Source: Limnochordaceae bacterium
GTDB taxonomy: Bacteria; Bacillota; Limnochordia; Limnochordales; DUMU01
Assembly: GCA_014896305.1 (NCBI GenBank)
Contig: JADBKQ010000003.1
Span: 62,001 to 126,000 of the forward strand
DNA: 64,000 bases
Direction of reading: 5' to 3'
The translations under genes and the position numbers were made by a program. A model generated the notes under the pieces. The model searched no databases, had not been told where the DNA came from, and was given only the letters and a program-made list of their open reading frames with translations. Positions 44,586-53,719 of this stretch are shown piece after piece. Position 1 is the first letter of the stretch. Each line of letters begins with the position of its first letter.

Positions 44586-46136
44586 TCACTTGGCGTACTC
44601 GACGGCCCGCGTCTCCCGGATTACTGTCACCTTGATCTGGCCGGGATACTCCAGTTCCTTCTCGATCCGCTTGGAGATGTCGCGGGCAATCTGCGCTGCT
44701 TGCGCATCGTCCACCCGGTCTGGCTTGACCATGATTCGCACCTCGCGACCCGCCTGGATCGCAAAGGCTTTTTCGACCCCGGCAAACGAGTCCGCGATCG
44801 CCTCCAGCTTCTCTAGCCGTTTCACGTACAGTTCCAGTGTCTCCCGCCGGGCTCCGGGCCGTGCCGCCGATAGAGCGTCCGCCGCGGTTACCAAGACAGC
44901 CTCCACAGAATGGGGTTCGAACTCGCCATGGTGACAGCTCATGGCATGGATCACGCTCTCGGATTCATGGTAACGCCGCAGCAACTCCATGCCGATTTGT
45001 ACGTGCGTGCCCTCGACATCGTGGTCCACAGCTTTGCCAATGTCGTGAAGCAGTCCGGCCCGCCGGGCCACTTTCTCGTCGACTCCCAACTCCGCCGCCA
45101 TCATACCGGCCAGGTGGCAGACCTCCAGTGAATGGCTGAGCACATTCTGACCGTAGGAAGTCCGGAAACGGAGTTTACCCAGGATCTTGATGAGTTCGGG
45201 ATGCAGGCCGTGAACTCCCGCCTCCAGGGCAGCGTTCTCGCCCTCCTCGCGGATCCGCTGCTCCACGTCGCGGCGGGCTTTGGCTACCATCTCCTCGATC
45301 CGGGCCGGGTGAATCCGCCCGTCGGCCACCAGTCGCTCCAAGGCCATGCGAGCCACTTCACGGCGGATCGGGTCGAAGGCGGAAACGATGACCGCTTCGG
45401 GGGTGTCGTCGATGATCAGGTCCACGCCCGTGAGCTGCTCGAAAGTGCGGATATTCCGGCCTTCCCGACCGATGATCCGGCCTTTCATCTCATCACTGGG
45501 AAGATTCACCACTGAGACGGTGCTCTCCGCCACGTGCTCGGCCGCATACCGTTGAATCGCTGTGGCGATAATCTCCCGGGCCCGGCGTTCTCCTTCCGCG
45601 CGAGCCTCATTCTCCAGATCCCGGACCAACACGGCCGCATCGTGGCGAGCCTCTTCCTCTGCTTGCTTCAGGATGATCTCACGAGCTTGTTCCGGCGTAA
45701 GGGCGGCCACCTTGGCCAGCTCCTCCCTGGCCTTCTCCTGCAGCGCCTGCAACTCGCGCCGAGCCTCTTCCAGTTCGCTGTCTTTCTTCTGAAGCGATTC
45801 CTCTTTCCGCTCCAACTGTTCCAAGCGCCGGTCCAGCCCGTCTTCCCGTTGATCGAGACGGCGCTCCAACTGTTGCAACTCGGCCCGGCGCTGCCGGGTC
45901 TCCTGTTCCAAGCGTTCGCGCAGGCGCTGCTCCTGTTCTTTGACCTGGAGAGCCGCCTCCCGGCGCCGGGCCTCCGCCTCTTCTTCGGCCAGACGCCGGA
46001 TTTGGGCCGCCTGCTCTTCCGCTGTCCCGATTTTCGCTTCATAGACCCTGGCCCGCAGCCAAAAACCGGCCACTCCGGAAACTGCGGCGATCACCAGGGT
46101 CAGCAGGATGATTCCCAGAACTTGGATGTACTCCAC
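44586..46136 (-). CDS. rny: Ribonuclease Y
   Basis: Membrane-anchored endoribonuclease that starts mRNA decay. It has an N-terminal membrane helix ([20 protein letters not shown]), a long coiled coil rich in E, R and Q (about residues 35-205), a KH domain ([20 protein letters not shown]), and an HD domain ([21 protein letters not shown]) with the metal histidine and aspartate pair. About 516 residues. The GTG giving VEYIQVLG was chosen because it starts the membrane helix; the upstream extension contains the recX terminator hairpin. Confidence 0.95.
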   Translation of the reverse strand: MEYIQVLGIILLTLVIAAVSGVAGFWLRARVYEAKIGTAEEQAAQIRRLAEEEAEARRREAALQVKEQEQRLRERLEQETRQRRAELQQLERRLDQREDGLDRRLEQLERKEESLQKKDSELEEARRELQALQEKAREELAKVAALTPEQAREIILKQAEEEARHDAAVLVRDLENEARAEGERRAREIIATAIQRYAAEHVAESTVSVVNLPSDEMKGRIIGREGRNIRTFEQLTGVDLIIDDTPEAVIVSAFDPIRREVARMALERLVADGRIHPARIEEMVAKARRDVEQRIREEGENAALEAGVHGLHPELIKILGKLRFRTSYGQNVLSHSLEVCHLAGMMAAELGVDEKVARRAGLLHDIGKAVDHDVEGTHVQIGMELLRRYHESESVIHAMSCHHGEFEPHSVEAVLVTAADALSAARPGARRETLELYVKRLEKLEAIADSFAGVEKAFAIQAGREVRIMVKPDRVDDAQAAQIARDISKRIEKELEYPGQIKVTVIRETRAVEYAK

Positions 46137-46155
46137 CTCCCTCCAAACCACAACA

Positions 46156-46182
46156 CAAAAAAGCCGAGTGCAACACTCGGCT
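46156..46182 (-). terminator. Rho-independent terminator between recX and rny
   Basis: On the minus strand AGCCGAGTG TTGC CACTCGGCT (9-bp perfect stem) is followed by TTTTTTGTG. It ends the recA-recX transcript about 85 nt after the recX stop, just before the rny start. Confidence 0.88.
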
Positions 46183-46267
46183 GTGGGGAATCCGGTCACG
46201 ACCATTGGGTATAGTCTACCAGTTGATTCGTCCGAGCGGATCTCGCTACCGAGGTCCCAGACCGATT

Positions 46268-46855
46268 CTAGCTTTCACCATCAGGGGTGTCAAGCAACTC
46301 CTCCTGATCCTCTGCTGCCGGGCGTTGGTCCAGAGGCAGAAGCCGGAAAACCACCTCGCGCACCACATTATGGGAGAAGCCTTTTCGGCTGAGATACTGC
46401 CACAGACGCTGCGAGCGGCTGGAAGCCCGCCGCGCCCGATTACTTTCGGAAACGATCCGCTCATCTTGTCGTACCCAGCGGTGTGCCGCTTGGAGAGCCG
46501 ACTCCAGCTCCCCTTCTGCCGAGACGTCTGCTAGCGCCTGATCGACCAGGTCGCGGGGCAGACCACGAGCAACTAATTCGAGACGGAGCCGCTCCTTTCC
46601 TGCCCGTCCTTGCGACAAACTCTCAGCGACCCACTGCCGGGCGTAGCGGGCGTCATCCACGTATCCCCACCGCTCAAGCGTAGACAACGCCTCCTGGCAA
46701 ACCGGAGGAGCAACCCCCCGCTCTCTCAGCCGACGCTCGATCTCTGCCCGTGGGCGATCATGAGCCTGCAGCCATCGCAGAGCCTGGCGGATCGCCGACC
46801 GCACGTCTTCTGCCTTAGCCGCTTCCCCTTCCTCGGGCTGGTCGACCTTGCTCAT
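46268..46855 (-). CDS. recX: Regulatory protein RecX
   Basis: Modulates RecA filament activity. The 195-residue protein has the three-helix repeats typical of RecX ([77 protein letters not shown]). The start codon ATG overlaps the recA stop (ATGA), so translation is coupled. It has about 20 extra hydrophilic residues at each end. Confidence 0.94.
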   Translation of the reverse strand: MSKVDQPEEGEAAKAEDVRSAIRQALRWLQAHDRPRAEIERRLRERGVAPPVCQEALSTLERWGYVDDARYARQWVAESLSQGRAGKERLRLELVARGLPRDLVDQALADVSAEGELESALQAAHRWVRQDERIVSESNRARRASSRSQRLWQYLSRKGFSHNVVREVVFRLLPLDQRPAAEDQEELLDTPDGES

Positions 46856-48117
46856 GACCTTACGTCATCCTCGCCCACGGTCTCATGATTCCCCGCCCCG
46901 TACCGGCCCCTGCGACCCCGCTCATTCCTGGCAGCAGGTTCGCCCTCGGCCGGCTCCGGCTGCGCCAACGGTTCACCGCTGGCCGCTACCTCCCCCGGCG
47001 CCGCTTCCACCCCTTTAGGAGCGCCCTCGGATGGCGTACTCGTGGACAGTGACGCGGTCTCGCCCTGATTTGAGGCCAGATCCGCCGCGGGCGGAGGGGT
47101 GGGACGGACCGGTTTCAAGCGGAGAGGCACCCCCAGCTCTTGCCGGCAACGGTTCTCGATCTCCAGGCAAAGCTGAGGGTCACGAATCAAAGTCTCCCGT
47201 ACATTCTCACGGCCCTGGCCCAACCTCGTATCGCCATAGCTGAACCACGCCCCGCTGCGCTGAACGACCCCCAGATCCAGCGCCACGTCTATAACGCCAC
47301 CCTCGTACGAGATTCCCGTCCCATACAAGATGTCGCATTCGGCTTCCCGGAAAGGCGGGGCCAGTTTGTTCTTCACGACTTTGATCCGGGTGCGGGCACC
47401 GATCGTGTCGTTGCCTTGCTTGATCGCCTCCACCCGGCGGATCTCCAGACGAATGGAAGCATAGAACTTCAGCGCTCGACCTCCCGGCGTCACCTCGGGG
47501 TTACCGAACATGACCCCCACTTTCTCTCGAATCTGGTTGGTGAAGATGACCGTCGTCCGGGACCTGGAAATGGCCCCCGTGAGCTTGCGCAACGCCTGAG
47601 ACATCAACCGGGCCTGCAATCCCACGTGTGAATCCCCCATCTCACCTTCCAGCTCGGCTCGGGGCACCAGGGCTGCCACCGAGTCGATCACGATCACGTC
47701 CACTGCCCCGCTACGGACCAGCGCTTCCGCGATCTCCAGCGCCTGCTCGGCGCTATCCGGCTGGGAGATCAGCAAGTTGTCAATGTCCACCCCCACGTTG
47801 CGAGCGTATGCCGGATCCTGGGCGTGCTCCGCGTCGATGAACGCCGCCACGCCCCCTAGCCGCTGCGCTTCTGCCATCACGTGCAAACAAAGAGTGGTCT
47901 TTCCGGAGGATTCGGGGCCATACACCTCGATCACTCGCCCCCGTGGTACACCCCCGATTCCTAGCGCCAAGTCGAGCGTCAAGGACCCGGTGGGGATCAC
48001 CTCCACGTTCTGGTGAGCACTGGCCTCACCCAAGCGCATGATCGAACCTCTACCAAACTGCTTTTCGATCTGCAGCATGGCCAATTCCAGAGCTTTTGCC
48101 TTCTCTGCTGAGACCAC
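46852..48117 (-). CDS. recA: Recombinase RecA
   Basis: Strand-exchange protein for homologous recombination and SOS induction. The sequence has Walker [32 protein letters not shown], Walker [16 protein letters not shown], and the DNA-binding loop 2 region [21 protein letters not shown] long unconserved C-terminal tail of about 90 residues is rich in A, E, P and G and brings the length to 421 against 340-355 normally. The GTG start has GGGAGG 8 nt upstream. Confidence 0.98.
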   Translation of the reverse strand: MVSAEKAKALELAMLQIEKQFGRGSIMRLGEASAHQNVEVIPTGSLTLDLALGIGGVPRGRVIEVYGPESSGKTTLCLHVMAEAQRLGGVAAFIDAEHAQDPAYARNVGVDIDNLLISQPDSAEQALEIAEALVRSGAVDVIVIDSVAALVPRAELEGEMGDSHVGLQARLMSQALRKLTGAISRSRTTVIFTNQIREKVGVMFGNPEVTPGGRALKFYASIRLEIRRVEAIKQGNDTIGARTRIKVVKNKLAPPFREAECDILYGTGISYEGGVIDVALDLGVVQRSGAWFSYGDTRLGQGRENVRETLIRDPQLCLEIENRCRQELGVPLRLKPVRPTPPPAADLASNQGETASLSTSTPSEGAPKGVEAAPGEVAASGEPLAQPEPAEGEPAARNERGRRGRYGAGNHETVGEDDVRS

Positions 48118-48176
48118 ACCATCGCCTCCCTACCGGTTGTACCCGAGCGGTCCAACTCCTTCACCCTCTGAACCGG

Positions 48177-48773
48177 CTACCTGCCCAGCGGGTACCGTGC
48201 CTGCGGCAGGTAGAGCGGGCCGCCCGGCCGCAGGCGGCTCTCCATGACCACCAGCTCCGCACAGGGGCTCACCGCCTCAAAGCCCGGCAACTGGAAACCG
48301 TCTTGCTCCGCCAGTGTCCCACTGGAACTCCCCAACCATGGCCCAACGAAGGTGGTGGGAACGAACTGCCCGGGTCGGGCCCTCGCCACCGTCAGATGGG
48401 CTCGGAATGGCTCCTGCCGGGGCAACCAGCCCGCCTGAGCCAGCTGTTCGTCGACTTCCTCGGCCAATTGCAGCAGGGCTGTCCGAGGCTCTACTGCAAA
48501 CCAAAACACTCGCGGATGCCGAGGATCAGGAAAGACTCCCCTCCCCGCCACCTGGAGGGGAAATGGCCGGGTGTGGCTCGCCGCCTTTCTCACGGCCTCT
48601 TTCACCTTCGCCACCTGGCTGGCATCCAACTCTCCCAGAAAGCGAATCGTCACATGGAGTAAAGCCGGTTCTACCCACTTGAGCTGCGAGGCCTGCGACC
48701 GGCATTGCTCTAGCCAGCGGCCATAGGCTGTCACCACTTCAGGATGCAGAGGGACCGCGACGAATGTCCGCAT
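48177..48773 (-). CDS. thpR: RNA 2',3'-cyclic phosphodiesterase (LigT family)
   Basis: Cleaves 2',3'-cyclic phosphodiester RNA ends. The two HxTx motifs are H40VTIRFLG and H126LTVARAR, which hold the catalytic histidines. 198 residues, the usual length. The ATG start gives MRTFVAVPLHPEVV. It sits between the ccm operon and recA; this gene is often near cinA and recA in Bacillota. Confidence 0.93.
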   Translation of the reverse strand: MRTFVAVPLHPEVVTAYGRWLEQCRSQASQLKWVEPALLHVTIRFLGELDASQVAKVKEAVRKAASHTRPFPLQVAGRGVFPDPRHPRVFWFAVEPRTALLQLAEEVDEQLAQAGWLPRQEPFRAHLTVARARPGQFVPTTFVGPWLGSSSGTLAEQDGFQLPGFEAVSPCAELVVMESRLRPGGPLYLPQARYPLGR

Positions 48774-48846
48774 TCTTGTTCGGGTAGCCTCCGTCCTTTG
48801 GTAACATTCTCCACCGGATCACCAATTCCTTCCTAATTGCTGTGCG

Positions 48847-49038
48847 CTACTCGCGTTCTTCCCTCGCCCGGCTGAGGCTCTCTGCTGTCTTCTCCTGCCC
48901 ATGCCCGGCCACCACCTGTTCCATCTCCTCCATCTGCCGTTCCAGGCGGGCCACCTGGTGGGACAATCGCGCCAGGTAAGCGGTGAACGCGATCCCCAGC
49001 AGGCAGTAAGCCGACCAAAGCCAGATTATCCTCGCCAC
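48847..49038 (-). CDS. ccmD: CcmD-like small membrane protein
   Basis: A protein of about 63 residues with one membrane helix (RIIWLWSAYCLLGIAFTAYLA) followed by a positively and negatively charged coiled segment (RLSHQVARLERQMEEMEQVV). Size, topology and position after ccmC match CcmD, which helps release heme-loaded CcmE from CcmABC. The GTG start overlaps the end of ccmC by 13 nt. Sequence is not conserved in this family, so the call rests on position and shape. Confidence 0.7.
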   Translation of the reverse strand: MARIIWLWSAYCLLGIAFTAYLARLSHQVARLERQMEEMEQVVAGHGQEKTAESLSRAREERE

Positions 49039-49724
49039 CCCCAGTGGTCCCGAACCCGCCCCCGCCGTACCTCCAACCGGTACAGCCGCAGGCGGAGTCC
49101 CCCAAGCTCTACGGCCAGCCACAGCCAGGCCAGGAACTGCAGTCCCAGAGCCCACCTCATCCTGCCACTGAGTGCGCCCGTCTCCGCGAACAGCAGGGGA
49201 GGATGAAGCGACCGCCACCAGTACACCGAGAAGACGACCAGCGGCAAAAACGCTGCTCCCAACAGACCGAAACCCGCTCGGGCTCGGGCCTGTTCCCGGG
49301 GCTCAGGAATCGCCGTTCCCAGCACCGCCATCGTCCCGTATAGCGCAAACAATACCAGAGTACTCGTCAGCCGCGGTTCCCACGTCCACCAGACCCCCCA
49401 GACCGCCCGTGCCCAGACGACGCCAGTGACAACAGTAAGGGTTATGTATCCTGTGCCAATCTCGGTGGCGGCTACCGCCCAGTCCGGCCACTCCTCCCAG
49501 CGTCGCAGCCACACCCCAGCTGCAGCTACGGCAATAACCAGCCAGCCCAACAGGGCGACCCAGGCGACCGCCACATGCCAGTACAACAGCCGCTGCACCG
49601 GCCCCATCGCCTCGTCCGCCGGCGCCCAAACCAGGGCTGCCCAACCGGCAACGACCCACAAGATGAGCCCTGCCAGCCGTCCTCGCCCTTCCCACGCCCC
49701 CCACCCTCGCCTAGCTGCTGCCAT
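49026..49724 (-). CDS. ccmC: Heme exporter protein CcmC
   Basis: Heme-handling membrane protein of System I cytochrome c maturation; it places heme on CcmE. The 232-residue protein has six membrane segments and the tryptophan-rich signature VWGVWWTWEPRLTS, in which the usual WWxWD reads WWTWE. Histidines that bind heme are in YWHVAVAW and the RSLHPPLLF loop. The ATG giving MAAARRGWGAWEG has GGAGGGG upstream. It lies 23 nt after ccmB. Confidence 0.92.
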   Translation of the reverse strand: MAAARRGWGAWEGRGRLAGLILWVVAGWAALVWAPADEAMGPVQRLLYWHVAVAWVALLGWLVIAVAAAGVWLRRWEEWPDWAVAATEIGTGYITLTVVTGVVWARAVWGVWWTWEPRLTSTLVLFALYGTMAVLGTAIPEPREQARARAGFGLLGAAFLPLVVFSVYWWRSLHPPLLFAETGALSGRMRWALGLQFLAWLWLAVELGGLRLRLYRLEVRRGRVRDHWGWRG

Positions 49725-49747
49725 GAAGTCCCCTCCGCCGCCTGCTC

Positions 49748-50458
49748 CTAACCCTGGTCCAGCCATTCCCGCAAGAGCCACGCCATCCCGGCGGCCACCC
49801 CATCATAGACTACCAAAAATCGCCATCCGATACCAGTGGCCTCGCCCGCCGATCCCAGCGCTCCCACCGTCAACGGCACCGCAGTCAGAACCAAAGGCAG
49901 GCTAAGCGGCACGATTACCAGCGGCAAAAGGGCGAACCGAAACTCCGCCGCCCGCAACAGGTCGGCCGCCAGCCCCCCTACTAGCGCCAACCCGAGACTT
50001 CCCAACGCCAGCACGGCGGTGAACGCCCCCCAGCTTACGGTCCCCCCGCCGGCCCGCATCCCTGCCCAGAGGAGGACGAACGTGACCAAGACCACCGCCA
50101 GCTGCTCCACCGCCAGCACCAGAGTTCTGCCCACCAGCAGCGGCAACGGATCAGCAGCAGCCAACCAGAGCGCCTCCCCCGCCCGCTCTTCCTCCTCTTG
50201 AACCACCTCGACCTCCAGCTGCCAGATCAACACCAGGACCGCCGTCACCCAGAGGCCGGCTGGCACCAGTGACTCCGTTCCCGCGCGCCCCGGACCGACC
50301 GCAAACATCATCAATAGGGCCAGCACCAGGACCAGAAGTCCCAGTGTCCCCCAGACCCCGCCACCCCATTGCAGCCGTATCTCTTTTTGGATCGTCCAGG
50401 CCAGAAGCCGGCCGAAAGGGATATCCTCCGGCAGATGACCAGACCGGCGTTGATCCAC
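49748..50458 (-). CDS. ccmB: Heme exporter protein CcmB
   Basis: Membrane subunit of the CcmAB ATPase, which powers release of heme-CcmE. About 236 residues with six hydrophobic helices, with the family's LAWTIQKEIRLQWGGGVWG near the start and GEALWLAAADPLPLLVGRTL in the middle. The GTG start (VDQRRSG) was preferred because GGGAGGAG lies 7 nt upstream; the longer frame overlaps ccmA. It follows ccmA by 34 nt. Confidence 0.9.
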   Translation of the reverse strand: MDQRRSGHLPEDIPFGRLLAWTIQKEIRLQWGGGVWGTLGLLVLVLALLMMFAVGPGRAGTESLVPAGLWVTAVLVLIWQLEVEVVQEEEERAGEALWLAAADPLPLLVGRTLVLAVEQLAVVLVTFVLLWAGMRAGGGTVSWGAFTAVLALGSLGLALVGGLAADLLRAAEFRFALLPLVIVPLSLPLVLTAVPLTVGALGSAGEATGIGWRFLVVYDGVAAGMAWLLREWLDQG

Positions 50459-50492
50459 CGTCTGCTCCTCCCTTGGCTTTCCCGGCAGCCGC

Positions 50493-51188
50493 TCAGGCCA
50501 GTGCATCTCGTAAGCGCCCGGCCTCCAGCCACAGGCAACGGTCCGCCACGCTGGCCAACCTCTCCCAGCTCATCCCCGGATACGGCGTGGTCATGACCAC
50601 ACTCTGTCCCTCTGGTCGCTGTCGCAACCGGCGCAGGAACCAGTCGACCCCCTGGGAGTCGAGTGCGGTCAGCGGCTCATCTAGCAGCAACAACGAAAAC
50701 GGAATCATCCAGATCCGGGCCAGGGTGAGTCGCTGCTGCATGCCACGGGACAGGTTCTGCACCGGCTCATCCGCCCACAACAGCAAGCCGGCCCCCCGCA
50801 ACGCCTCGTTCACCCGGGAACCGATTACGCCCGGCGACCGGTAGTACAGTTGAGCCATGAGAGAGAGGTTCTGCCGGGCTGTCAAATGTTGGTACAGCAA
50901 GGTCTCATGGGTGGTATAACCAATCTGCCGCCGCCAGCGGGGACGGCTCAGCCGGCCCTGCTCTCCTTGCATCCAGATCTCTCCACCACTGGCTGGTGTC
51001 AACCCGGCCATCAATCGCAGTAAACTGGTCTTGCCTGCACCGTTGCTCCCCCCGATGAGGACCGCCTCACCAGGCTGCAACCATAAGTTGATCCCGGTCA
51101 AAATGGTACGCCCCTGCCGCTGCAGTTGCACCCCTCGCAGAATCAGTAAAGGGGTCGCCTGGGCTGGCGCGGGCGTGGTCGCCACCAT
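50493..51188 (-). CDS. ccmA: Cytochrome c maturation ATPase CcmA
   Basis: ATP-binding subunit of CcmAB. Walker A is GGSNGAGKTSLLRLMAGL, the signature QNLSRGMQQRLTLARIW, and Walker B LLLDEPLTALD. About 231 residues with CcmA-like YTTHETLLYQHLTARQNL after the P-loop. The ATG start is close to the end of ccmE (gap of 2 nt). A GTG 6 nt upstream is an alternative. Confidence 0.9.
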   Translation of the reverse strand: MVATTPAPAQATPLLILRGVQLQRQGRTILTGINLWLQPGEAVLIGGSNGAGKTSLLRLMAGLTPASGGEIWMQGEQGRLSRPRWRRQIGYTTHETLLYQHLTARQNLSLMAQLYYRSPGVIGSRVNEALRGAGLLLWADEPVQNLSRGMQQRLTLARIWMIPFSLLLLDEPLTALDSQGVDWFLRRLRQRPEGQSVVMTTPYPGMSWERLASVADRCLWLEAGRLRDALA

Positions 51189-51190
51189 GG

Positions 51191-51604
51191 TCACGATCCC
51201 CCTTCTGGGGTGTAGCGGGAAGGACATTGCACCAGCAACCGGTCGGCAGCTAACCAGCCCTCACCGCCCACTTGGCCCTGCCAGCGTCCCTCTACCACCA
51301 CGGGCCAACCCTTCCTCCAGTTGGCCGGCGGCTTCCCCCGGTAGACAACCGGTAACCGCAAGGCATTTTCAGTCAGGTCGAACCGCCAGCCAGCCGGCGT
51401 CTCGGCCACGCTCTGCAAATCCACCCGGCCACGCACCCGCAGCCGTTGGCCCGCCCATTGCGTTGGCTGCCGGAATACTTCGCGCACGGTGAGATAATAC
51501 GGAGTCCGGAGCTGCCAGGCCAGGACCCCAAGGTAGGCCAGACTGATCAACACGACCAGTCCGGCCACCACCTTCCGCCGCTGTCCACCCGCCCATCCGG
51601 TCAC
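51191..51604 (-). CDS. ccmE: Heme chaperone CcmE, CxxxY type
   Basis: Periplasmic-face heme carrier of System I cytochrome c maturation. The 137-residue protein has an N-terminal membrane anchor (about 12-30) and an OB-fold with GQRLRVRGRVDLQSV, LPVVYRGKPP and GEGWLAADRLLVQC. The heme-binding residue, a histidine in HxxxY of most proteobacterial CcmE, is here C127 in CPSRY (CxxxY). That variant is known in some archaea and Gram-positive or sulfate-reducing bacteria. The GTG start overlaps the end of the response regulator gene. No ccmF, ccmG or ccmH is present in the window. Confidence 0.85.
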   Translation of the reverse strand: MTGWAGGQRRKVVAGLVVLISLAYLGVLAWQLRTPYYLTVREVFRQPTQWAGQRLRVRGRVDLQSVAETPAGWRFDLTENALRLPVVYRGKPPANWRKGWPVVVEGRWQGQVGGEGWLAADRLLVQCPSRYTPEGGS

Positions 51605-52338
51605 GGCTGAACCCCCCGCCGCAACGCTTCCCGTACCAGTTCCGCCGTATGGTGAACCCCGAGCTTGTTCATGATGTTGGCCCGATGCGTTTGCACTGTC
51701 TTTTCACTGATCCCCAGAATCTGGGCCGTCTCCCGGTTGGTGTGGCCGGCTACAATGAGCCGCAAGACCTCTTCCTCCCGCTGGCTGAGGGCCGGACCCT
51801 CCGCTCCGGCTGCCGGTTTCGCGGGCTGTGCGGATGGCGTCGCCGCCGTCGTTGAGACAGGCGTCAAGGAGCGCCGCAGCACGTAGTTGGTGGCTACCGC
51901 CGGGTCGAGCGCCACTTCGCCCTGGAGGATGCGGTGCAACGCCGCGATCAACTCATGGGCAGCCGCCCGTTTGAGGACGTAGCCCGAGACTCCTGCTCGC
52001 AGCATCTCTTCCAGGTATTCGTCGGTCTCATAAACGGTGAGAGCCAGCACCTTCGTGTGGGGCAGACGTTGGCGAATGCGCCGGGTCGCTTCGATCCCGT
52101 TGAGGCCGGGAAGGCCGATGTCCATGACGACCACGTCCGGACGCAACCGTTCCGCCAGCTCCACGGCCTGCTGGCCGTCGGCCGCCTCCCCCACAATCTG
52201 CAGGTCGGGTTCCTCCGACAGCAGAGCCACAATTCCCTCCCGCACGATGGTGTGATCCTCCGCAATCAGGACGCGGCACGGGGCCGAGGCGCTGACATCC
52301 GCCTGGGTTCGATAGGAATCTGGTTCACTCATCACCAT
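51601..52338 (-). CDS. NarL/LuxR-type response regulator
   Basis: Transcription factor of a two-component system. The receiver domain (about residues 22-145) has the acidic pocket in IAEDH, the phosphoacceptor aspartate in VVVMDIGLPGLNG, and the conserved Lys in GYVLKRAAAHEL. The C-terminal LuxR helix-turn-helix reads LSQREEEVLRLIVAGHTNRE. The linker between the domains (about 150-180) is rich in T, A and P. Its start overlaps the kinase gene, and it runs into ccmE; co-transcription is very likely, so ccm genes or respiratory genes may be among its targets. Confidence 0.93.
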   Translation of the reverse strand: MVMSEPDSYRTQADVSASAPCRVLIAEDHTIVREGIVALLSEEPDLQIVGEAADGQQAVELAERLRPDVVVMDIGLPGLNGIEATRRIRQRLPHTKVLALTVYETDEYLEEMLRAGVSGYVLKRAAAHELIAALHRILQGEVALDPAVATNYVLRRSLTPVSTTAATPSAQPAKPAAGAEGPALSQREEEVLRLIVAGHTNRETAQILGISEKTVQTHRANIMNKLGVHHTAELVREALRRGVQP

Positions 52339-53644
52339 CATCCTCTCCTGGGAGGTCGCGTGGCGCCGGGAAGGTGACAGTGATCCGGCATCCATTCCCC
52401 GGCGAAGAGGCAACCTGGAGCCCACCCCCGAGCAAGCGGGCCCGCTCTTCCATCCCCAACAATCCCAGCGCGGCTGTGCCCGCGCGGCGGGCCGGCCAGA
52501 CCCGGGAGAGGTCAAAGCCGCACCCGTTGTCAATCACCTCAACCCGTAACGCGGCCGGATCGTCTCGCGCACGCGCCAAGTCTACCCACAGGCGGCTAGC
52601 CTGGGCATGACGGATGACATTGAGCACGGCTTCCTGGACGATTCGGTATATGGCTGTCTCCGTCTCGGTCGGCAGTCGAGGCCAATCCGGAGATTGGGTG
52701 ACCGACGACTGCACGCCCACCGGCGCCGCACTCGCTTCACAGAACGCCCGGATGGCGGCAGCCAATCCCAGGTCGTCCAGCAGCGACGGCCGCAGGTCGA
52801 AACCGATCTGGTGGATGCCGTCCAGCGTCTGTTCCGCCAGCTGGCGCAGGAGGGTCACTTGCTCCTGTTCGCGGCTGGCACTACCTGCCTCGCCCTGACT
52901 ACCAGCCACTTTGTTCAGCCGCTTTTCCCACATTTCCAGGCGCATGATCAGAACGCTGAGCAACTGGCCGGTCTGATCGTGGAGCTGCCGGGCGATCCGG
53001 GATCTTTCCTCCTCTTGCGCCCGCACCACCTTCTGGGCAAAGTCCCGATGCAGCCTCTCGCGATCCTGTTCCACCTGGAGGAGCCGGCGTTGCCGTTCAT
53101 CGAAAGCCCCCACCAGGTAGGCCGAGAGCCCGGCAAAACCACCGACCAGGAACAGGTTGAGCAACGCTCCTGCCACTAGCTGGCCGACAGCCCGCCGGTT
53201 GGGCCCAAAGTGACGAAACAGGTCGGCGCTATGAATGGAAGGGATCACGCCGGCGCCCTCCAGGACCAACGGCACCAAAAATGCCCCGAAACTGAATAGA
53301 GCCGCCACGTAGCTTTGCCGCCGTCCTAACAGGATGCCGGCGCTCAGAATGATCATGCCGTAGCCGAACGTAAGCGGACTTTCGATACCGCCCGTGAGAT
53401 AGACCAGCCACGTGAGCGCCGCCGCATCCAACAGCAACTGTACCACGGCCAGTTCCCGCAACCGCGACCGTCGCCGCTGCCAGGCGGTGTAGGCGGCATT
53501 GGCCACCAGCCCTGCGGTCACCAGCCCTGCCAGATCAGCGGCGGGGAAAAACGAAAGAACCCAGGGATAGGTAGAGACAATAGCCACCAGAAACAGAGCG
53601 AGGCCGGCCAGAACCAACCAGCGCAAGTTGATATAAACGGCCAA
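52325..53644 (-). CDS. Membrane sensor histidine kinase (HisKA_3/NarX type)
   Basis: Sensor of the adjacent response regulator. It has five to six N-terminal membrane helices (about residues 5-190). The dimerisation domain carries EEERSRIARQLHDQTGQLLS with the phosphorylated histidine, followed by LDGIHQIGFDLRPSLLDDLG. The ATPase domain has the N box IVQEAVLNVIRHAQA and the G box VIDNGCGFD. No extracytoplasmic sensor domain of note was seen, so the signal may be sensed in the membrane. The TTG start is uncertain, with no clear ribosome site. Confidence 0.9.
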   Translation of the reverse strand: MAVYINLRWLVLAGLALFLVAIVSTYPWVLSFFPAADLAGLVTAGLVANAAYTAWQRRRSRLRELAVVQLLLDAAALTWLVYLTGGIESPLTFGYGMIILSAGILLGRRQSYVAALFSFGAFLVPLVLEGAGVIPSIHSADLFRHFGPNRRAVGQLVAGALLNLFLVGGFAGLSAYLVGAFDERQRRLLQVEQDRERLHRDFAQKVVRAQEEERSRIARQLHDQTGQLLSVLIMRLEMWEKRLNKVAGSQGEAGSASREQEQVTLLRQLAEQTLDGIHQIGFDLRPSLLDDLGLAAAIRAFCEASAAPVGVQSSVTQSPDWPRLPTETETAIYRIVQEAVLNVIRHAQASRLWVDLARARDDPAALRVEVIDNGCGFDLSRVWPARRAGTAALGLLGMEERARLLGGGLQVASSPGNGCRITVTFPAPRDLPGEDDGDE

Positions 53645-53719
53645 CCCGGCCCAGAGCCGTTCCTGGTCTTGCCCCCACGCCAGCGGGTCATCTGCTTGCC
53701 TGGCTGCTGCCGTACACCC

